The notes under the pieces: model-generated
The model's database searches: none
Told to the model about the DNA's origin: nothing
What the model saw: the letters and a program-made list of their open reading frames with translations, nothing else
NCBI RefSeq assembly: GCF_014197535.1
Contig: NZ_JACIFV010000011.1
Span: 104,896 to 168,895, forward strand
Length of the DNA: 64,000 bases
Direction of reading: 5' to 3'
Source of the DNA: Rhizobium aethiopicum
GTDB taxonomy: Bacteria > Pseudomonadota > Alphaproteobacteria > Rhizobiales > Rhizobiaceae
In this document: piece after piece, positions 17,346-26,338 of the stretch
How positions within the stretch are numbered: the stretch's first letter is position 1
Layout: the number at the start of each line of letters is the position of its first letter
Position numbers and translations under genes: made by a program

Positions 17346-17945
17346 TGAACCGCTCCCAAACGTTGGACCACCGGATGCTAGAGTTTTCCGGCTTCATTCA
17401 GGGAGGCGGGCTGGTTGCGCCTCCCGAATTCACCAACGAGATCGGCACCTTGTTGCCGATCGCACCATGAGGTCTTTCCTCATTGTAGTATCTACGCCAA
17501 TCCTCCATCTTTTCGCGGGCATCCGCAAGGGTCAGGAACCAATGCTGGTTCAGGCATTCTGCACGGAAGCGGCCATTGAACGCTTCGATGAAAGCATTAT
17601 CAGTCGGCTTGCCGGGGCGTGAGAAGTCCAACGTCACACCCTTGGAATAGGCCCGCAGGTCCAAGTCGCGCGACACGAACTCGGTCCCTTGGTCGACACG
17701 GATCGTTTTCGGATAGCCGGCTTTTTGGCACACCCGTTCAAGGGTTTGCACAACGTCTTCGCCTCTATAGCTATGACGTGGATCAAGCACCGGCACGTAG
17801 CGCGAGAAGGTGTCGACCACCGTCAGCACGCGCAGTTTCTTACCCGTTGCGAGTTGGTCGTGAACGAAGTCCATCGCCCACGTTCCGATCACCGCCGCTT
17901 CAAGTTCACAGCCGACAATGTTGCCATGCTGCTTAACCGTGACGT
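17346..17945 (-). mobile_element. Truncated IS3-family element (copy A)
   Basis: The left end TGAACCGCTCCCAAACGTTGG is the outer inverted repeat of an IS3-family element also present at 22963 and 30920. The body contains the C-terminal half of orfB on the minus strand: WAMDFVHDQLATGKKLRVLT, VDTFSRYVPVLDPRHSYR, the DDE residues in IRVDQGTEFVSRDL and FIEAFNGRFRAECLN, and the natural end NEERPHGAIGNKVPISLVN at 17398. orfA and the orfB N-terminus are missing. An ORF reaching 17961 fuses 25 unrelated residues to the front. It lies just past the end of the exporter gene. Confidence 0.85.
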
Positions 17946-17988
17946 TCACAACCGTTTTCAATCCTCGAGCCGACAGGGCCTACACGGA

Positions 17989-20136
17989 TCACGACCTTGG
18001 CGCCCGCCATAATCGAGCGTAAGGGCCATCAGTTCTCACTAGGTCAGCGTGCTTTCCCTCCTCAATGACCCGCCCCTTGTCCAGGACCACAATATTGTCC
18101 GCCCCACGAACGGTGCTCAACCGATGAGTGATGACTATGATGGTCTTCCCAGCGCGAGACAGATCCTCAACAACCCGCAGCACAAATTCTTCGGCTGCCG
18201 AGTCCAGAGAGGAGGTCGCTTCGTCAAGGATTAGAACGTCGGGATCCCGGTACAGGGCCCGAGCCAATGCGAGGCGCTGCTTCTCACCTCCGGAGAGGCG
18301 AACCCCGTTCTCGCCCAGATGGGCCTGGAACCGCCCGGGCCAGCGCTCGATGCACTCCCGCAGTCCTATTCGATCACAGATGCGTACGATCTTATCGAAC
18401 TCCGGTTCGAACTCGCCCAGGGCGATGTTCTCGATCACGGAACCGGAGAAGACGTCTATCGATTGCGGTACTGCAGCCATGACCTTGTGCAGTGATGCGC
18501 TCGAGAAATCCTGGAGGGCATATTGGCCGATCCGAATGCATCCATCCTCAAGCTGGTAGACATTCTGCAGCAGAGCCGCAAGGGTGCTTTTGCCCGAGCC
18601 GCTCTCACCCACGACGGCCGTCAACTCTCCTTGGCGAAAGGAGACGCTTAGATCGCTGAAAACCTCCGCCTGCGCGCCATAGCGGAATGTGACGTTCTCC
18701 AGGCGAATATCTCCGAGATCGGTCTTCGTAGCATCGATGCCGCTGCTGCTTGCCGACTCCAGTTCAAAGATCTCGAAAAGTCTATCCGCCGCGATAAACG
18801 CGTCTTGAACGATCCGGTTGGTCTGGATCAGGCGGGCGACCGGCCGGGTGATATAGCCAAGCAACGTATAGCAGGACAGCAATTCGCCGGGCGTGACGGC
18901 CTGTTCGAGCGCAAGCGTGGTTCCAAACCACATCAGCACGATGGTGAACAGGACCGACAGCAACGTCGAGGCGTTGTCGCCGCAGATTGAGATCAGCCCG
19001 GAGCTGTAGACGGAATGCAGCATCTTTACGAAGCGGGTCTCCATTTTGAAGTTTGCGAAGCTCTCGACGCCGGAAGTCTTAATGGTGGAGACAGCTCCGA
19101 GTGATTCTACCAGTTGCGCCTCGAGTTTGGCGTCATTTTCCATGATGACTCGTTGGAGATTTCGATTCATCCGATTGATGGCCCAATATACCAGGATGTA
19201 CATTGGAATGGCGAGCGCCACGATCAAAGCAATATTCCAGGAATAGATGAACATCATTCCGAACGAGAACAGTATCATTAAAATGTCAACAAACATGTTT
19301 ATCGAAACGTCGTTCAGGAAGCTCCTGATTTTCACAGCGTCGTTCATGCGCGACACGATTTCTCCCATGCGCATGCTATCGAAGAACTTCTGGGGCAGGG
19401 CCAGGATGTGATTGTAATAGCCGAGGATCAAGCATACGTCGATCTTCTGCCCCGTCTGCAGGACGAGTCGGCCTCTTAGGAGGTTGATCAGGATCTGTAT
19501 CGCTAGGATCAGCAGCATTGCGATGCTCATCAAGTTGAGCAGGTTGCGGTTTCCCGCTGGGATCACGTGATCAACGATCTTCTGAACGTAGATCGCCGTC
19601 GAGAGACTGAGGACGGTCGTCACAAGAGCGCCGACGAGAGCCTGCGCCATCACCGTGCGGTGTGGCGCGAGTAGGCGGGCGAATCGGGCGAGGGGCGACG
19701 TGGTCTCGTCTCGACGATTGAATGTGTCTGCCGGAACCAGCAAAACCAGAACGCCGGTCCATTGCTCCATGAATTCCTGATGCGGCACTTTGCAGATTTC
19801 GCCCAAGGCCGGGTCCATGACGATGACCCACTTGGCGTCGATCGCATGGACCACTACGAAATGGTGCAGGTCCTCCTTGACGACGTGCGCGATAGCGGGC
19901 TTGGGGATCTTGTACAGGCTGTCGAAGCCACCTTTGACGCCTTTCGCGATGAAGCCCAGCTTCTGCGCCGCTTCCGTGAGCCCCAGCACACTCGTACCGG
20001 AGCGGTCGGTCGACGCATACTGGCGGATGCGCGCCAATGGCAACTTGTAGCCATAGAAGGCTGCGACAGATGCGAGGCTGGCGGCGCCGCAATCCGTGAT
20101 GTCACGCTGTTTGAACTTAATGGCCTTACTCGACAT
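17989..20136 (-). CDS. Peptidase-containing ABC exporter (C39 peptidase, bacteriocin type)
   Basis: 715-residue half-transporter that cleaves double-glycine leaders and exports the peptide. The N-terminal C39 domain has Q10, C16 (QRDITDCGAASLASV), H92 and D108 (VIVMDPALGE), the complete catalytic set. A six-helix ABC membrane domain follows, then the nucleotide-binding domain with VVGESGSGKSTLAALL, VRLSGGEKQRLALARALY and DVLILDEATSSLDSA. It is the last gene of a leftward operon: GG-leader peptide (21489), HlyD-type adaptor, exporter, with 27 bp between the last two. The promoter is of NifA/sigma-54 type. It should act in the inner membrane with the adaptor and an outer-membrane TolC. No outer-membrane gene is nearby. 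Confidence 0.93.
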   Translation of the reverse strand: MSSKAIKFKQRDITDCGAASLASVAAFYGYKLPLARIRQYASTDRSGTSVLGLTEAAQKLGFIAKGVKGGFDSLYKIPKPAIAHVVKEDLHHFVVVHAIDAKWVIVMDPALGEICKVPHQEFMEQWTGVLVLLVPADTFNRRDETTSPLARFARLLAPHRTVMAQALVGALVTTVLSLSTAIYVQKIVDHVIPAGNRNLLNLMSIAMLLILAIQILINLLRGRLVLQTGQKIDVCLILGYYNHILALPQKFFDSMRMGEIVSRMNDAVKIRSFLNDVSINMFVDILMILFSFGMMFIYSWNIALIVALAIPMYILVYWAINRMNRNLQRVIMENDAKLEAQLVESLGAVSTIKTSGVESFANFKMETRFVKMLHSVYSSGLISICGDNASTLLSVLFTIVLMWFGTTLALEQAVTPGELLSCYTLLGYITRPVARLIQTNRIVQDAFIAADRLFEIFELESASSSGIDATKTDLGDIRLENVTFRYGAQAEVFSDLSVSFRQGELTAVVGESGSGKSTLAALLQNVYQLEDGCIRIGQYALQDFSSASLHKVMAAVPQSIDVFSGSVIENIALGEFEPEFDKIVRICDRIGLRECIERWPGRFQAHLGENGVRLSGGEKQRLALARALYRDPDVLILDEATSSLDSAAEEFVLRVVEDLSRAGKTIIVITHRLSTVRGADNIVVLDKGRVIEEGKHADLVRTDGPYARLWRAPRS

Positions 20137-20163
20137 GGAGGCTCGCTGGCTGTTGGGACAATA

Positions 20164-21345
20164 TTAGCGCCCCGCCAGCATCGGGTTGAGCCAATCGTCT
20201 GCCTCGTCGTAGAGCAGTTGCAGGAGAGTGCGATTGGCCAACAGAAAGCGAGCCCGCACGGTCATGCCTTTCTTCAGGTGGCCGATGGCCCCGCTTTTCA
20301 GCGCGAGTTCGCTGCGAGAGAGCGCGCACTGGACCTTGAAGACCGGGTTCCCGTCATGCAGAGTGAAGTCCTGCGCCACCTCGACCACCCTTGCTTTGAT
20401 GACACCCCATTGGTTGTAGTTAAAGGCATCCACTTGGAGCCGCACCGGCTGACCAGGCTGCACAAAGCCAATGTCGTTGGGGGAGACGTAGATTTCCGCC
20501 ACCAGATCGTCGTTCGGCGAGATCCAACCAACGGTTTGCCCGCTCTGCACGTAGCTTCCGTGCGCGAGGCCGGAGAACTGCTCGAGAGCACCCGATACTG
20601 GGGCGCGGATGCGGTGCAGGTCCCGTTCGTGCTCGAGCTGATGCAAGGTGGCCGTGAGTTCCTTTAAGCGCAGGTTAGCATCAAGGAGCTTCTGGTTCCA
20701 ATCAGCGGTTTTGCGTCGCACGAGGATCTCGCCTTGGACCTCGATATTTTGGAGAGCGAAAGCCTTCTCGTCAACGGTCTTCGCCGGCGCCGCAGCAGCC
20801 GAGACAAGTCGCTTTGCGCGGTCGAGTTCCGCCGCGGCGTTACTGCGCGCATTTTGGTTCTCGCGCAGCAAGTTGAGAAAATGCACCCTTTCAGCCGTCG
20901 CGGATTCGGTTTGGAGGGGGGGCGAGACGCTGAGCCTTGCGCCGGAAGAAATCAGCGTTTGGAAGTCATGGGCAAGATCGCTCTTGGCATGAATGTCGGC
21001 TAAAACCCCGCTGAGCTTTTCCTCGATTACATGATCGTCAAAGGCGATTATTTCCTTCCCCTTAGCAACGACATCGTTCTCAAAGGCAAGGACACGGGAG
21101 ATGCGTCCGGAGACGGGCGCTATCAGGGGCGTCTTCTCCACGATCGGGCGAATAGTACCGACACTCTGCATGGAGACCGGTATGGTAACGAGTGGCAGTG
21201 AGCCAAATGCCGCGGCGACGAAGAGCAAGATCGCCCTATAAATGCTCAAGGATCGTCCTGATCGTCGCGCCAGTATGCTTTCTGCGATGCAGCTGGCCGT
21301 TTCAGCAGAAAGGGGAACTGCTAGTCTGTAGTCACTAGGAGCCAT
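20164..21345 (-). CDS. HlyD-family periplasmic adaptor of the peptide exporter
   Basis: 393-residue membrane-fusion protein linking the ABC exporter to an outer-membrane channel. One transmembrane helix near residues 33-55 (SIYRAILLFVAAAFGSLPLV) is followed by a biotinyl-lipoyl-like barrel (PLIAPVSGRISRVLAFENDV), a long coiled-coil hairpin (about residues 120-240) and the second half-barrel (IRAPVSGALEQFSGLAHGSY). A hydrophobic RFLLANRTLLQLLYD lies near the C-terminus. The start is 18 bp after the stop of the leader-peptide gene and the stop is 27 bp before the exporter gene, so the three are one transcription unit. Confidence 0.92.
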   Translation of the reverse strand: MAPSDYRLAVPLSAETASCIAESILARRSGRSLSIYRAILLFVAAAFGSLPLVTIPVSMQSVGTIRPIVEKTPLIAPVSGRISRVLAFENDVVAKGKEIIAFDDHVIEEKLSGVLADIHAKSDLAHDFQTLISSGARLSVSPPLQTESATAERVHFLNLLRENQNARSNAAAELDRAKRLVSAAAAPAKTVDEKAFALQNIEVQGEILVRRKTADWNQKLLDANLRLKELTATLHQLEHERDLHRIRAPVSGALEQFSGLAHGSYVQSGQTVGWISPNDDLVAEIYVSPNDIGFVQPGQPVRLQVDAFNYNQWGVIKARVVEVAQDFTLHDGNPVFKVQCALSRSELALKSGAIGHLKKGMTVRARFLLANRTLLQLLYDEADDWLNPMLAGR

Positions 21346-21363
21346 CGAGAGCCAGCTCGCTTA

Positions 21364-21489
21364 TCAACCAAACAAGTGTCCGTAACGTCGCAAAAACAAG
21401 TAAACCCAAAAATACCAACCTCCGGAGGTTTCAGCTGCTTCTTGAGGGGTTAATTCGGTTACACGATAGGCTGCCATGTTGTTCATCAT
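21364..21489 (-). CDS. Double-glycine leader peptide, predicted exporter substrate (41 aa)
   Basis: Too short for routine gene calling. Starting at ATG 21489 (GGAGA eight bases upstream; a second ATG follows directly), the product has a polar leader ending VTELTPQEAAETSGG and a core of 17 residues, WYFWVYLFLRRYGHLFG. The leader has L(-12), T(-11), E(-8) and GG(-2,-1), matching the class II bacteriocin and microcin consensus LSxxELxxIxGG except at -7 and -4. The core is 47% aromatic, hydrophobic, with two central arginines, and has no cysteine. The gene ends 18 bp before hlyD and the C39 exporter, and a NifA/sigma-54 promoter lies 80 bp upstream. Export and cleavage after GG are inferred. Activity (toxin, signal or host-directed peptide) is unknown. 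Confidence 0.85.
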   Translation of the reverse strand: MMNNMAAYRVTELTPQEAAETSGGWYFWVYLFLRRYGHLFG

Positions 21490-21567
21490 TGGTGTCTCCG
21501 TTCAGAGCTGGATTGAGAAGATGCCAAGGTCCCCGTTGGGAGCTCCTAGCGGCGCGCAACAAAAAGG

Positions 21568-21583
21568 TTCAAGATTCGTGCCA
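21568..21583 (-). promoter_or_regulatory. -24/-12 promoter of the leader-peptide/exporter operon
   Basis: Minus-strand TGGCACGAATCTTGAA (21583 to 21568) has the full TGGCAC-N5-TTGA form, the same as the nifH promoter of this window (TGGCACGGGTTTTGAA). Transcription would start near 21557, giving a leader of about 70 nt before the peptide ATG. Confidence 0.85.
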
Positions 21584-21676
21584 ATGCAGAAGGAGCGAAA
21601 AGCATCAGAAAACTGTTCTGTATGTTATTCAATGGCTGCCCTAGAGCGCCGAGACGTGCCAAACCGCACATCACGC

Positions 21677-21692
21677 TGTCGCAAGCACGACA
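21677..21692. promoter_or_regulatory. NifA upstream activator site of the leader-peptide operon
   Basis: TGTCGCAAGCACGACA is a perfect TGT-N10-ACA palindrome. Its centre lies about 103 bp upstream of the -24 element, equal to the spacing in front of nifH (about 100 bp) and of the nifH relic (97 bp). Confidence 0.85.
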
Positions 21693-22962
21693 AACCGAGT
21701 AGGGTTCTGAATGAACGTCCTGAACAGGATCGACAGCTCCAAAGTTCGGTGGCGACGGTACAGTTGAGACTCGGCGCTCAGTAAGCGCGCCCCCATCCGC
21801 GTAGCCCCCATCGAGTTTGCCGTCGATTTTTGTTGCTGCTGATTCACTCTGAAACCTGGTGAATTGTTGGTGGCCCTCCGCACGATAGTGGGCGCGGATG
21901 CGCCGCTTGGTGCCGCGGGCCGTCGCCTTGCGCTGTGGCGGCAAATAATAGGCCGTCGCTCGAAGCCGGAGTGCCCATGGATCGGTAACCCCGCCTGCGC
22001 CTCGACCACCCTGGCTAGCGCCCGGTCGTAGGCTTCGCTCTCGACATGCCACTGTCGAACACGGATTAACACCCACAAGGTGTGGGTGTCTGTGGCATCG
22101 GCCATCATGCGCAGGCCAAAGCTAGTCTCTTCTGCGAGGATGACGTTCATCGCAGGGCGCTCCTGTACGCAGATGACTGAATGCTTCGCAGAAGCCAGTC
22201 GCAGCATCCACGTCTGGACGTCGCCTTCGCAATCGAGCCGCCCGGAATCGTAACAGCCCGAGCTGGCGCGGCCAAGCTCGCGTAACCGGATGTCGAGGTG
22301 AGCTTGAGATTTGCCAGCTATCCTCCTGTCGCAACGGCCCCGCGAGACGATCGCTGTCGGCCACAGCCTGGGCCGGAACAAGTGCAGGTCTGAGATCGCC
22401 ATAGCGTCGGGACCCGCCCAAGCATTGCCCAATAGGTCTCGTGTTTCTTTTCGCATCCGGTGGATCTTTTACTTGACACATCCGGCCATAGCATCTGCCA
22501 ATAGGGACAAGGCCACGCCCTGGTAAACGTGAAATACGGCAGGATGCTAGGCCTTCAGGCCTACAGCCAGGTCTCGGATCGATACGGGTCGATCCGTCTG
22601 TCGTCCTCGTCGATCAGACGCTTGAGCCATTCCAGCGCCGCGATGGCGGACCCGATGTGCTGCATTGTTCCGGAATTCGAGCAGGCTCAGCAGCCTCGGC
22701 AACATGCGTGGATAATGAAATGCCGTAGGAGGAACGTGGCACCGCCTGGGCTCGCTGCTTAGGAACCGCCAGTCTCGTATTTGCGGACCAGAGCCGAAAG
22801 TATCGCCTGTTCGGCAATTTCGGCACCGCTCCGTCGAGGGCCTTGATCGCGGACCCGGCGATGCGAGCCAAAAGGCGCTCCTCGCTGGCCCCTTTTCAAT
22901 TTCTTGGCGATCGAGGCGACGACCCTACGTTCCCATTCGCCACCATCTTGTGCACTTTGATC
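21693..22962. other. 1.3-kb stretch without recognisable gene
   Basis: Long overlapping ORFs on the minus strand (21671-22456 and 22122-22481) and shorter ones to 22974 show no family resemblance, and their products switch frames where short sensible-looking stretches occur (LEWLKRLIDEDDRRIDPY near 22600, WVLIRVRQWHVESEAYDRAL near 22050). It is most likely decayed coding DNA of unknown origin. Confidence 0.35.
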
Positions 22963-24058
22963 TGAACCCTTCAAACTGGACCAGTTTTGGTTAGAGTTTT
23001 CCGGTGCATTTTCCTGGCTGGGAAAGGGACCAGAAGACGATGAAAGCGTCGCAGTTTTCGGACGCTCAGAAGGCGTTCATTCTGAAGCAAGGTGATGAAG
23101 GCGTGTCGGTTGCTGAAATCTGCAGGAAGGCGGGGATCAGCCAGGCGACTTATTTCAACTGGAAGAAAAAATACGCGGGCATGCTGCCACCGGAGATGAA
23201 GAGGCTGAAACAGCTCGAGGACGAGAATTCGCGCCTGAAGAAGATCGTCGCGGATCTGACGCTGGACCGCGAGATGTTGCAGGATGTCATCCGCCGAAAG
23301 CTCTAAGGCCTGCTCGGAAGCGGGAGATGGTGAAAGGCATGTGCTGCGATTGGGCGATCTCGATCCGACGTGCTTGTGGAGCGTTGAACTTCGATCGATC
23401 AACTCACCACTATACCTCTCGCCGTGCTGATCAGGCCGGTCTGGAACGTCGTATTCGCGAGATCTGCGAGATCCGTGTGCGGTACGGCTATCGCCGCGTG
23501 CATGTGCTGTTGGAACGCGAGGGTTGGGGCACCAACATCAAGCGAACCTACCGCATTTACAGGGACTTGGGGCTACAGTTGCGGAACAAGACACCGAAGC
23601 GGGGGGTAAAAGCCAAGCTTCGCGAGGATCGGCACATGGCCGTCGGACCCAACGACGTCTGGGCGATGGACTTCGTTCACGACCAACTCGCAACGGGTAA
23701 GAAACTGCGCGTGCTGACGGTGGTCGACACCTTCTCGCGCTACGTGCCGGTGCTTGATCCACGTCATAGCTATAGAGGCGAAGACGTTGTGCAAACCCTT
23801 GAACGGGTGTGCCAAAAAGCCGGCTATCCGAAAACGATCCGTGTCGACCAAGGGACCGAGTTCGTGTCGCGCGACTTGGACCTGTGGGCCTATTCCAAGG
23901 GTGTGACGTTGGACTTCTCACGCCCCGGCAAGCCGACTGATAATGCTTTCATCGAAGCGTTCAATGGCCGCTTCCGTGCAGAATGCCTGAACCAGCATTG
24001 GTTCCTGACCCTTGCGGATGCCCGCGAAAAGATGGAGGATTGGCGTAGATACTACAAT
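22963..24058 (+). mobile_element. IS3-family element (copy B), 3' end lost to another insertion
   Basis: Begins with the terminal repeat TGAACCCTTCAAACTGGACC at 22963 and contains orfA and most of orfB in the usual overlapping-frame layout. orfB is interrupted at 24058, after TACAAT, by the serine-recombinase element. It is inverted relative to copy A at 17.4 kb, so the two bracket the peptide-export operon. Confidence 0.88.
23040..23306 (+). CDS. IS3-family OrfA
   Basis: Helix-turn-helix DNA-binding subunit of an IS3-family transposase (88 residues from ATG 23040; an upstream TTG/GTG at 23004 is also open). ASQFSDAQKAFILKQGDEGV, ICRKAGISQATYFNWKKKY and a leucine-zipper tail (LKQLEDENSRLKKIVADLTL) are typical. 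It is normally joined to OrfB by a -1 frameshift. Its twin at 30577-30843 differs at a few residues. Confidence 0.9.
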   Translation: MKASQFSDAQKAFILKQGDEGVSVAEICRKAGISQATYFNWKKKYAGMLPPEMKRLKQLEDENSRLKKIVADLTLDREMLQDVIRRKL

Positions 24059-24070
24059 CCTGTTTCATAA
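23327..24070 (+). pseudogene. IS3-family OrfB, C-terminus replaced
   Basis: DDE integrase of the IS3 family: VRYGYRRVHVLLEREGWGTN, VWAMDFVHDQLATGKKL (first D), IRVDQGTEFVSRDLDL (second D) and DNAFIEAFNGRFRAECLN (E). Homology stops after WRRYYN, where the normal continuation EERPHGAIGN is replaced by PVS and a stop from the inserted element. The enzyme core is complete, but the last 25 residues are missing. Confidence 0.9.
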
Positions 24071-24081
24071 CTCCCATCTTC

Positions 24082-26145
24082 CTATGTCATCGAAAGGAAT
24101 AGATTTTCCTGATCTGGAGGCGATCCCGCGGGGTGGCGAGGGTTCTTCCGTACACGATCGAGAATCTGACGTGCTTGCGGGGTCGCGAGTTTGGAACGGC
24201 TGAAGATCCATGGGCCATCGGGTAGCGGATGAGCCCCCTTAATATCGCCAGCCTCGGCCGCCAGACGCAGCGTCTTTGGCGATATCCCGAGTAACTTCGC
24301 CGCACCGCCCAGATTAAGCCATGGCTCAACCCCGTCGATCTGCGGACGGAAGACCGGAATCTTGCGATATGACCTCAGCGCGGTGACCCGCTCCCGTGTC
24401 CAGCGATTGCCATTGCCGGTCGTCAGTCCGTTGCGATTGAGGACACCGGCAATCACATCATCATTGGCGATCAAGACGAGCTGTTTCACAGCGTCGACAA
24501 TGTCGTCAGGGGTCGCATTTCTTTGGCCACGGTGTCGCTTCGGCAGGCGCAGTTCGGTGTGGACGCCTCCAACCCAATGAATGACGAGGACGATCTCAGA
24601 GGTTCCATCATCGAGATCGGCGACCACTTCATTGATGAGCGTGCGCACGATGCGCTTCTTCAGCCTTGCATCGGTTGTCGGCGCCGTCCAGACGGCGCGA
24701 AGGTTTCCCGCAAGTGCGGTTACCTGTGATGCGGACATGGGGAACGGATGCGGCGTAACTGTCCGATGTTTGGCAATCTTGGCCTCGATCTCACCGACGC
24801 CAGTCAGCGCCTTGTTCCAGCGTGCTTCCAGCTCCGACGTCACCAGCCTATTCTCCGGATCAGCCGCGTCATATTGCCGGAATGCCCGGTCGGCTACATA
24901 GCGTGCTGCCTCGAGGTCGCGCATCAGGGCATCCTGAACCTGATCGCGTTGGTTGGCCATATTGCGTTCCGCCTCGACGGCGGCGGCAATGGCTCCTGGC
25001 TCGACCACGCCGAGAAGTGCCTCTTCGATCGCGTCATCGACCCGCAGACCGCCGAAGGCGATGCAACGTGGTTCGCCGTTGTCGAGCAACCCTCGCCAAC
25101 AGGAATAGCGCGGGATGTTATGGTTGGCTCCTGTGTAACGAACCGTCAGCTTCCGGCCGCACCTTTTGCAGCGGAACAGGCCGGCAAGCAGAGCGCCGCC
25201 ATGCTTCGGCGCTCCATGATGGCGACTGGCCGGTACATTGTCGCTGACCATCTTGCGGATCTCCTCCGCCCGTTCCCAACTGATGTAACCTTCGTGCGCA
25301 TCCGGGATCAGCGCCAGCCATTCATCACGCGCCTTGCGGCGAATTCCAGATCGGCCATCGTATCCTGGTACGGAACGACTCTTACCATAAGCATAAGCGC
25401 CGCCGTAGATCGGGTTCGCAATCATCCGGTGGATGGTGGCATAATTTGGCCTGCGCCAGATGACGTCACCGTTGGCGCACCTGACGGGCAGGTCCAATCC
25501 CTGCTCAAGGAACCATAGCAAGGCCTGCCGGGCACTCCCGAGTTCGGTGACCTTGTCGAAGACGAGTGCGATGGCTTCCTGGATGCGCCGATTGGGATCC
25601 TTCTCGATCCTGTCACCGGCCTTTACGAAGCCGGCCGGAACAGTGACGACGAGTTCACCGCGGCGAGCCTTCTCATAGCGGGCGGAAAGGGAACGCTGAC
25701 GCAAGAGATCGAGTTCATACTCGTTGAGGCTGCCCTTCAAACCCAAGAGCAGGCGGTCGTTGCCCTGGCGGGGCGCATAAACTGCTTCCTGGTCGACCAG
25801 GACGGTATCGACAACGCGGCACATCTCGATGAGTTGCTGCCAATCGCGGCTGTTCCGGGCGAAGCGCGATACCTCACGCGCGGCCACGGCGCCTACCTTG
25901 CCAAGGCAGACTTCCGCCACCATCCGATCAAATCCAGCGCGGGTCACGCCGCCGGCGGCCGAACGACCAAGGTCGTCATCCACCGTCTCTATATGTGACC
26001 ATCCAAGCGCTGCCAGACGGTCGCGCATGGCGTACTGGAGGGCGCTGCTCTCTCGATTGTGCAGAACCTGGTGAGCCGAGGACTGCCGAACATAGAGGAT
26101 GGCCTTCCGCTCCAGATGATGCGGCGCGATCTTCTCATGCATCAT
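24082..26145 (-). CDS. Large serine recombinase (resolvase/invertase superfamily)
   Basis: About 687 residues. The N-terminal catalytic domain has AILYVRQSSAHQVLHN, with the nucleophile serine after the YVRQSS motif, ALQYAMRDRLAALGW, and the VSRFARNSRDWQQLIEMC helix. Then come a recombinase domain (ARQALLWFLEQGLDLP, MIANPIYGGAYAYGKS), a zinc ribbon with FRCKRCGRKL and YSCWRG, a coiled coil, and a C-terminal helix-turn-helix (GGAAKLLGISPKTLRLAAEA). ATG 26145 has GGAGG upstream; the open frame extends to 26172. It would catalyse integration and excision of the element it sits on. The gene looks intact. Confidence 0.9.
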   Translation of the reverse strand: MMHEKIAPHHLERKAILYVRQSSAHQVLHNRESSALQYAMRDRLAALGWSHIETVDDDLGRSAAGGVTRAGFDRMVAEVCLGKVGAVAAREVSRFARNSRDWQQLIEMCRVVDTVLVDQEAVYAPRQGNDRLLLGLKGSLNEYELDLLRQRSLSARYEKARRGELVVTVPAGFVKAGDRIEKDPNRRIQEAIALVFDKVTELGSARQALLWFLEQGLDLPVRCANGDVIWRRPNYATIHRMIANPIYGGAYAYGKSRSVPGYDGRSGIRRKARDEWLALIPDAHEGYISWERAEEIRKMVSDNVPASRHHGAPKHGGALLAGLFRCKRCGRKLTVRYTGANHNIPRYSCWRGLLDNGEPRCIAFGGLRVDDAIEEALLGVVEPGAIAAAVEAERNMANQRDQVQDALMRDLEAARYVADRAFRQYDAADPENRLVTSELEARWNKALTGVGEIEAKIAKHRTVTPHPFPMSASQVTALAGNLRAVWTAPTTDARLKKRIVRTLINEVVADLDDGTSEIVLVIHWVGGVHTELRLPKRHRGQRNATPDDIVDAVKQLVLIANDDVIAGVLNRNGLTTGNGNRWTRERVTALRSYRKIPVFRPQIDGVEPWLNLGGAAKLLGISPKTLRLAAEAGDIKGAHPLPDGPWIFSRSKLATPQARQILDRVRKNPRHPAGSPPDQENLFLSMT

Positions 26146-26338
26146 GACCGGCCTCCTTCTGTTGGCAGGCATGTCCGCACTTTGCGTGATCGACGAACAG
26201 CCGCACGATGAGCACCGTCAACGCTTGGCGGGTCTCCTCCGGCAACTCCGACCATTGCGGCGTCCCTGCCGTCTTCCCCCGCTGCGGGGCCGAGAACAGA
26301 TCGAACTGGCATGTCATGGGCTGGCGAGGCATGAACAT
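26135..26338 (-). CDS. Small accessory protein of the serine recombinase element
   Basis: 67 residues, MFMPRQPMTCQFDLFSAPQ to the end CQQKEAGHDA, with a PEETRQALTVLIVRLFVDHA helix. It ends 11 bp inside the start of the recombinase gene, so translation is likely coupled. Short ORFs of this kind commonly precede this recombinase type. Function is unknown. Confidence 0.6.
   Translation of the reverse strand: MFMPRQPMTCQFDLFSAPQRGKTAGTPQWSELPEETRQALTVLIVRLFVDHAKCGHACQQKEAGHDA

Noticed and set aside
19762..20667. 301-codon plus-strand ORF across the exporter and adaptor genes
   Set aside because: Antisense to both strongly supported genes, with no recognisable motif.
21671..22456. 261-codon minus-strand ORF upstream of the peptide operon
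   Set aside because: No family; it would overlap the NifA site region, and sensible-looking stretches change frame.
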